From NCBI GenBank assembly GCA_905182995.1, contig CAJJDP010000039.1, positions 505,722-569,721 on the forward strand: a stretch of 64,000 nt of DNA, written 5' to 3'. Every line of letters begins with the position of its first letter. The stretch's first letter is position 1. Both the position numbers and the translations under genes were made by a program. The notes under the pieces were generated by a model. That model was not told where the DNA came from, made no database searches, and saw only the letters and a list, made by a program, of their open reading frames with translations. The DNA is from Paramecium octaurelia (Eukaryota > Ciliophora > Oligohymenophorea > Peniculida > Parameciidae). Of this stretch, positions 61,187 to 64,000 are shown piece by piece.

Positions 61187-62411
61187 TAATCATTCATTAT
61201 TATTATTCGATTTTAAATAATTATATGAATTAGATTACTTCTAAATTTTCTTTACTTTTTTAAGTATGTCTTCTTTAGTAATAGATCTATCCCAAAAAAA
61301 AAAAATTTATACCTTATATTATAAATTCGATTGCATTATTCAATAAATTCATTTTTTACAACTTAATTTAGGTTAGGCACCTTTTAGTAAACTAACCTTC
61401 TTGTTTAGAAATTAAAATTGTAAAAATTTATATCAACCCCAATAATATTTTTTAATAAAAAAAAATCTATAAGTACAACCTTTATCTGATGTAAGAAATA
61501 TGTTGATGAATTAAAAATTTAGATACAAATTGTAAATTTCATTAAGTACAGTTTTTTTTTTGAAAGAAGATTTTACCTTTTGTGCTTAAAGTTACTATAA
61601 AGATACTCTTAACCGAAATTTCTTTCAATTTACTTTATCCTATAATAAATAAAGATTTATGTTGATTCATTATTTAGAATAATTACACAATTATTATTTT
61701 AAGCTAGCCTTGACCTTAAAAATAGCTTTCTATTGTTTAATTAGAATTTACATTTATAGTATAAAACTATTATTATGAATAGTTGAATTTTTAAGTTAAC
61801 TTTGGCAGTAAATCTACAAATAGAAAATATCAATACAAAATTACCTTAGCCTTCCTTACAATTTAGCCTTAGATGATTGTAATCTGATTTCTTGAACCTT
61901 TCATTTGATTATACTCACTCCCTTTTTATTTTCCTGTAACTTTTAAATTTTGTTTTGTTCAATTTGAGCTCTAATTAAATAATGATATATCTTCAATTAG
62001 AGACTTCTAAATCAATATACAATTTTCTTGCATTATTACTTATTGAAAGAATTTTAATATTTGTTAATTACAGTATTTTTGTAGTAAACTAGCAAATACA
62101 AAAGATGTGAAAAAAAAGTGTAGATTAAAAAAGTAGAGCAGCAGCACATGCGCATAAGAGATGAAAAAAATTTTGGAAGTAGATTATTTACAATTTATCA
62201 TAATTTATTTGAGACTTATATAGATTAATTAGTATCAATTTAATTACAGTTTCTAAATTTTAGTATAGCATAACATCAGTAAATTGGCAAAAGTAAACAT
62301 TTAAATAGCATATTTTTACTTTTACTCAATATACATAAATATATTAGTAACAATTTTAAATTATTATAAAAAAAATATTAATAGAAATATTGAATAATTT
62401 CTTTTTTCATA
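61187..62411. other. Intergenic region of 1.2 kb
   Basis: Very AT-rich DNA with several homopolymer A and T runs. I found no frame with protein-like composition, no RNA gene and no repeat. Confidence 0.5.
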
Positions 62412-64000
62412 ATGAATTGCAATTATCATCAAGAGAGTCGAATAGAATTGGTATGTGATGTTTCTCAAAAATGCTAAAGGAAACTCTGTTCGTAATGCGA
62501 ACATCAAGAGAAAAACAAAACTCACGAGTGCACTCTTTTAGAACAATTTCATAAATCACTATTAACATAATTAAAAACATCAAATTTAGAAGAGAAAAAT
62601 GATTTCAAATAAGAACTCAGTGAAATTGAAAGTATGTTGTAAAAATTTAAGGAGGGATTATCAAAGTTAAAAGAAGAGATATGCAATAGCATTGATTAGA
62701 AAAACGAATATTATTTGAATATTATAAATGGTAATACTAATCTAGCAGAATATTCATAAGTTAAATTAGAAGAATTGGTTGAAATTCATTAAGAAACATA
62801 ATTAGATGATTGGAATTGTGAGAAACAATTTTATTTAAGCCGATTGAAGAAGATAGTAATGTTTTAATATTTAGTGCTGTTCTTTAAAATTTAAAACAAA
62901 AAGACAAAACCCCTCTAGATTATTCTTTTTTCAATTCTATTAAAAACCAATTCAAAGAAAACTTTCACAATTTACTTGAAATTAATAAGTAAACCAGGTT
63001 AAAGAATTCAAGCAATGATATTTAGAAAATAGCCCATGTTATCAACAATATTCGTGAACTTGAATTTTATAAAATGAATTATTCTCTAGAGGATTTTAAA
63101 GAGGCTAGGAAAAACCTAATTTAAAAAATAGGAAACGATGAGAAGAAGATTATAAAATTTTTGATATTTTTAGATAAACTTACAGCATTTGATGAATAAT
63201 TTATTTAATGTGGACCAAATTCACTTGGTTTGTTGGTTGAAATGAAGGTCGATCTGAGAGGATAGTGCTTTAGTAGTATTAGTATATAAGATACTTTATT
63301 GTAGAAGTTAATTTTGCGAGATGCAATTTGAGTTAGTCCAAATTCGTAAATGTAAATATAAGCGGAATTAATTTAAATTAAGCCTAGTTAATTGATTGTA
63401 AATGGAGGAACTTAAAAATACATGAATTAAATAAATTATATGGCCATAAAAAAAGCATTCAATCAGCTTCTCTCCTGTGGCAAGATTTTAGCTTCTGCCA
63501 GTGATGATAAATCTATTATTTTATGGGATGTTAAAACAGTATAATGAATAGCCAAATTAAATGGTCAAACTAATGTCGGATCAATTTGCTTCTCTCAATG
63601 GTACTACATTAGCACTAAAATTTCATTAGAAAAAGATTTTGATGATTATTCCATTCGTTTATGGGATGCCAAAACAGGAAAATAAATAGCAAGATTATAT
63701 GGTCATAGTGGTAGAGTTAAAGCACTCTGTTTCTTTCTTGATGGTATGATTTTAGCATCTGGAAGTTCTGATAATTCTAAACATTTATGGAATGTTAAGA
63801 CTGCATTATAAAAAGCCAAATAAGATGGTCATTATAATAAAATTCTATCAGTCTGTTTAGCATCTGCCAGCGTTGATCAATCTATCCGTTTATGGGATGT
63901 ATCTACAGAAAAAAAATTTACGGTATTCTTTTAAAGATATTAAATAATTCTTGGCTAAGTTAAATGCCAACTCTATAAAAGTCTCAACTTAAAAGATGGT
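62412..64000 (+). pseudogene. B-box / WD40 repeat gene, broken, runs off the right edge
   Basis: The start MNCNYHQESRIELVCDVSQK gives a B-box-like zinc site (CNYH, CDVSQKC, CSQCEHQ, HEC), followed by a coiled coil. At about 62836 the frame changes by one base (near EKQF) to FKPIEEDSNVLIFSAVLQNL with no possible intron. At 63329-63331 a TGA interrupts LILRDAI. From about 63430 WD40 blades appear (ILASASDDKSIILWDVKT, YSIRLWDAKTG, LYGHSGRVKALCF), with another TGA at 63543 and a frame slip near 63595. This domain order is common in a large Paramecium WD40 family; this copy looks dead. The 3' end is outside the window. Confidence 0.72.

Noticed and set aside
1-64000. CRISPR arrays, insertion sequences, rRNA, telomere repeats
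   Set aside because: None seen. tRNAs were looked for only by eye through T-loop motifs, so a missed tRNA is possible.

Overview
This window looks like macronuclear DNA of a Paramecium-type ciliate. It is very AT-rich. Real reading frames run through TAA and TAG and stop only at TGA. Introns are tiny, mostly 19-34 nt, of the form GTA...TAG, and genes lie tens of bases apart on both strands. The code assignment can be checked inside the window: in the PP6 phosphatase gene at 33314, the two invariant glutamines of the motif ESRQxxQVYGFY are encoded by TAG (33710-33712) and TAA (33719-33721). All models below were read by eye with TAA/TAG = Gln and TGA = stop, removing short GT-AG introns where they restore the frame.

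Layout. 1-9.0 kb: a coiled-coil protein (+), a bacterial-type D-Ala-D-Ala carboxypeptidase (-), an HNH nuclease with an in-frame TGA (+), an RS-tailed protein of unknown family (-) and a 1,389-residue coiled-coil protein (-). 9.7-16.3 kb: an Hrd1-type ER ubiquitin ligase (-) and a large membrane/PAS protein (-). 16.9-21.9 kb: an SF-assemblin (+), a damaged-looking gene (-), two small coiled-coil genes (+) and a MORN-repeat protein (-). 22.0-31.9 kb: an RMC1/Mic1 homologue (+), a second membrane/PAS paralogue (-), an unknown protein (-) and two tandem EF-hand genes (-). 32.0-38.8 kb: an unknown gene (+), PP6 phosphatase (+) and a large type I membrane protein (+). 38.8-43.0 kb: CCDC113 (-), a small gene (+), a 1.6-kb gene-poor stretch with a long hairpin, and a mitochondrial carrier (+). 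43.2-53.5 kb: BCD1 (-), a small basic protein (-), a SNARE (+), several coiled-coil or EF-hand proteins, NOP2 (-), a BAR-like protein (-) and a short SAS-6-like protein (+). 53.5-61.2 kb: a 2,041-residue RCC1/IQGAP-type RasGAP fusion (+), a leucine-rich-repeat-like protein (-) and a small coiled-coil protein (+). The last kilobase holds a broken B-box/WD40 gene running off the window.

How the genes relate. This is a eukaryotic chromosome, so the genes are neighbours rather than an operon. Many fit ciliate cortex and cilium biology: SF-assemblin, SAS-6-like, CCDC113, EF-hand, MORN and coiled-coil proteins. Others are housekeeping: NOP2 and BCD1 both serve rRNA/snoRNP maturation, Hrd1 serves ER quality control, and RMC1 and the SNARE serve late endosomal traffic. 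No CRISPR, insertion sequence, rRNA or tRNA was recognised.

The least ordinary items are the D-Ala-D-Ala carboxypeptidase with all three catalytic motifs, the RCC1-RasGAP fusion, a candidate unexcised internal eliminated sequence (or exceptional 80-nt intron) at 4534-4615, the TGA inside the HNH gene and the pseudogene at the right edge.
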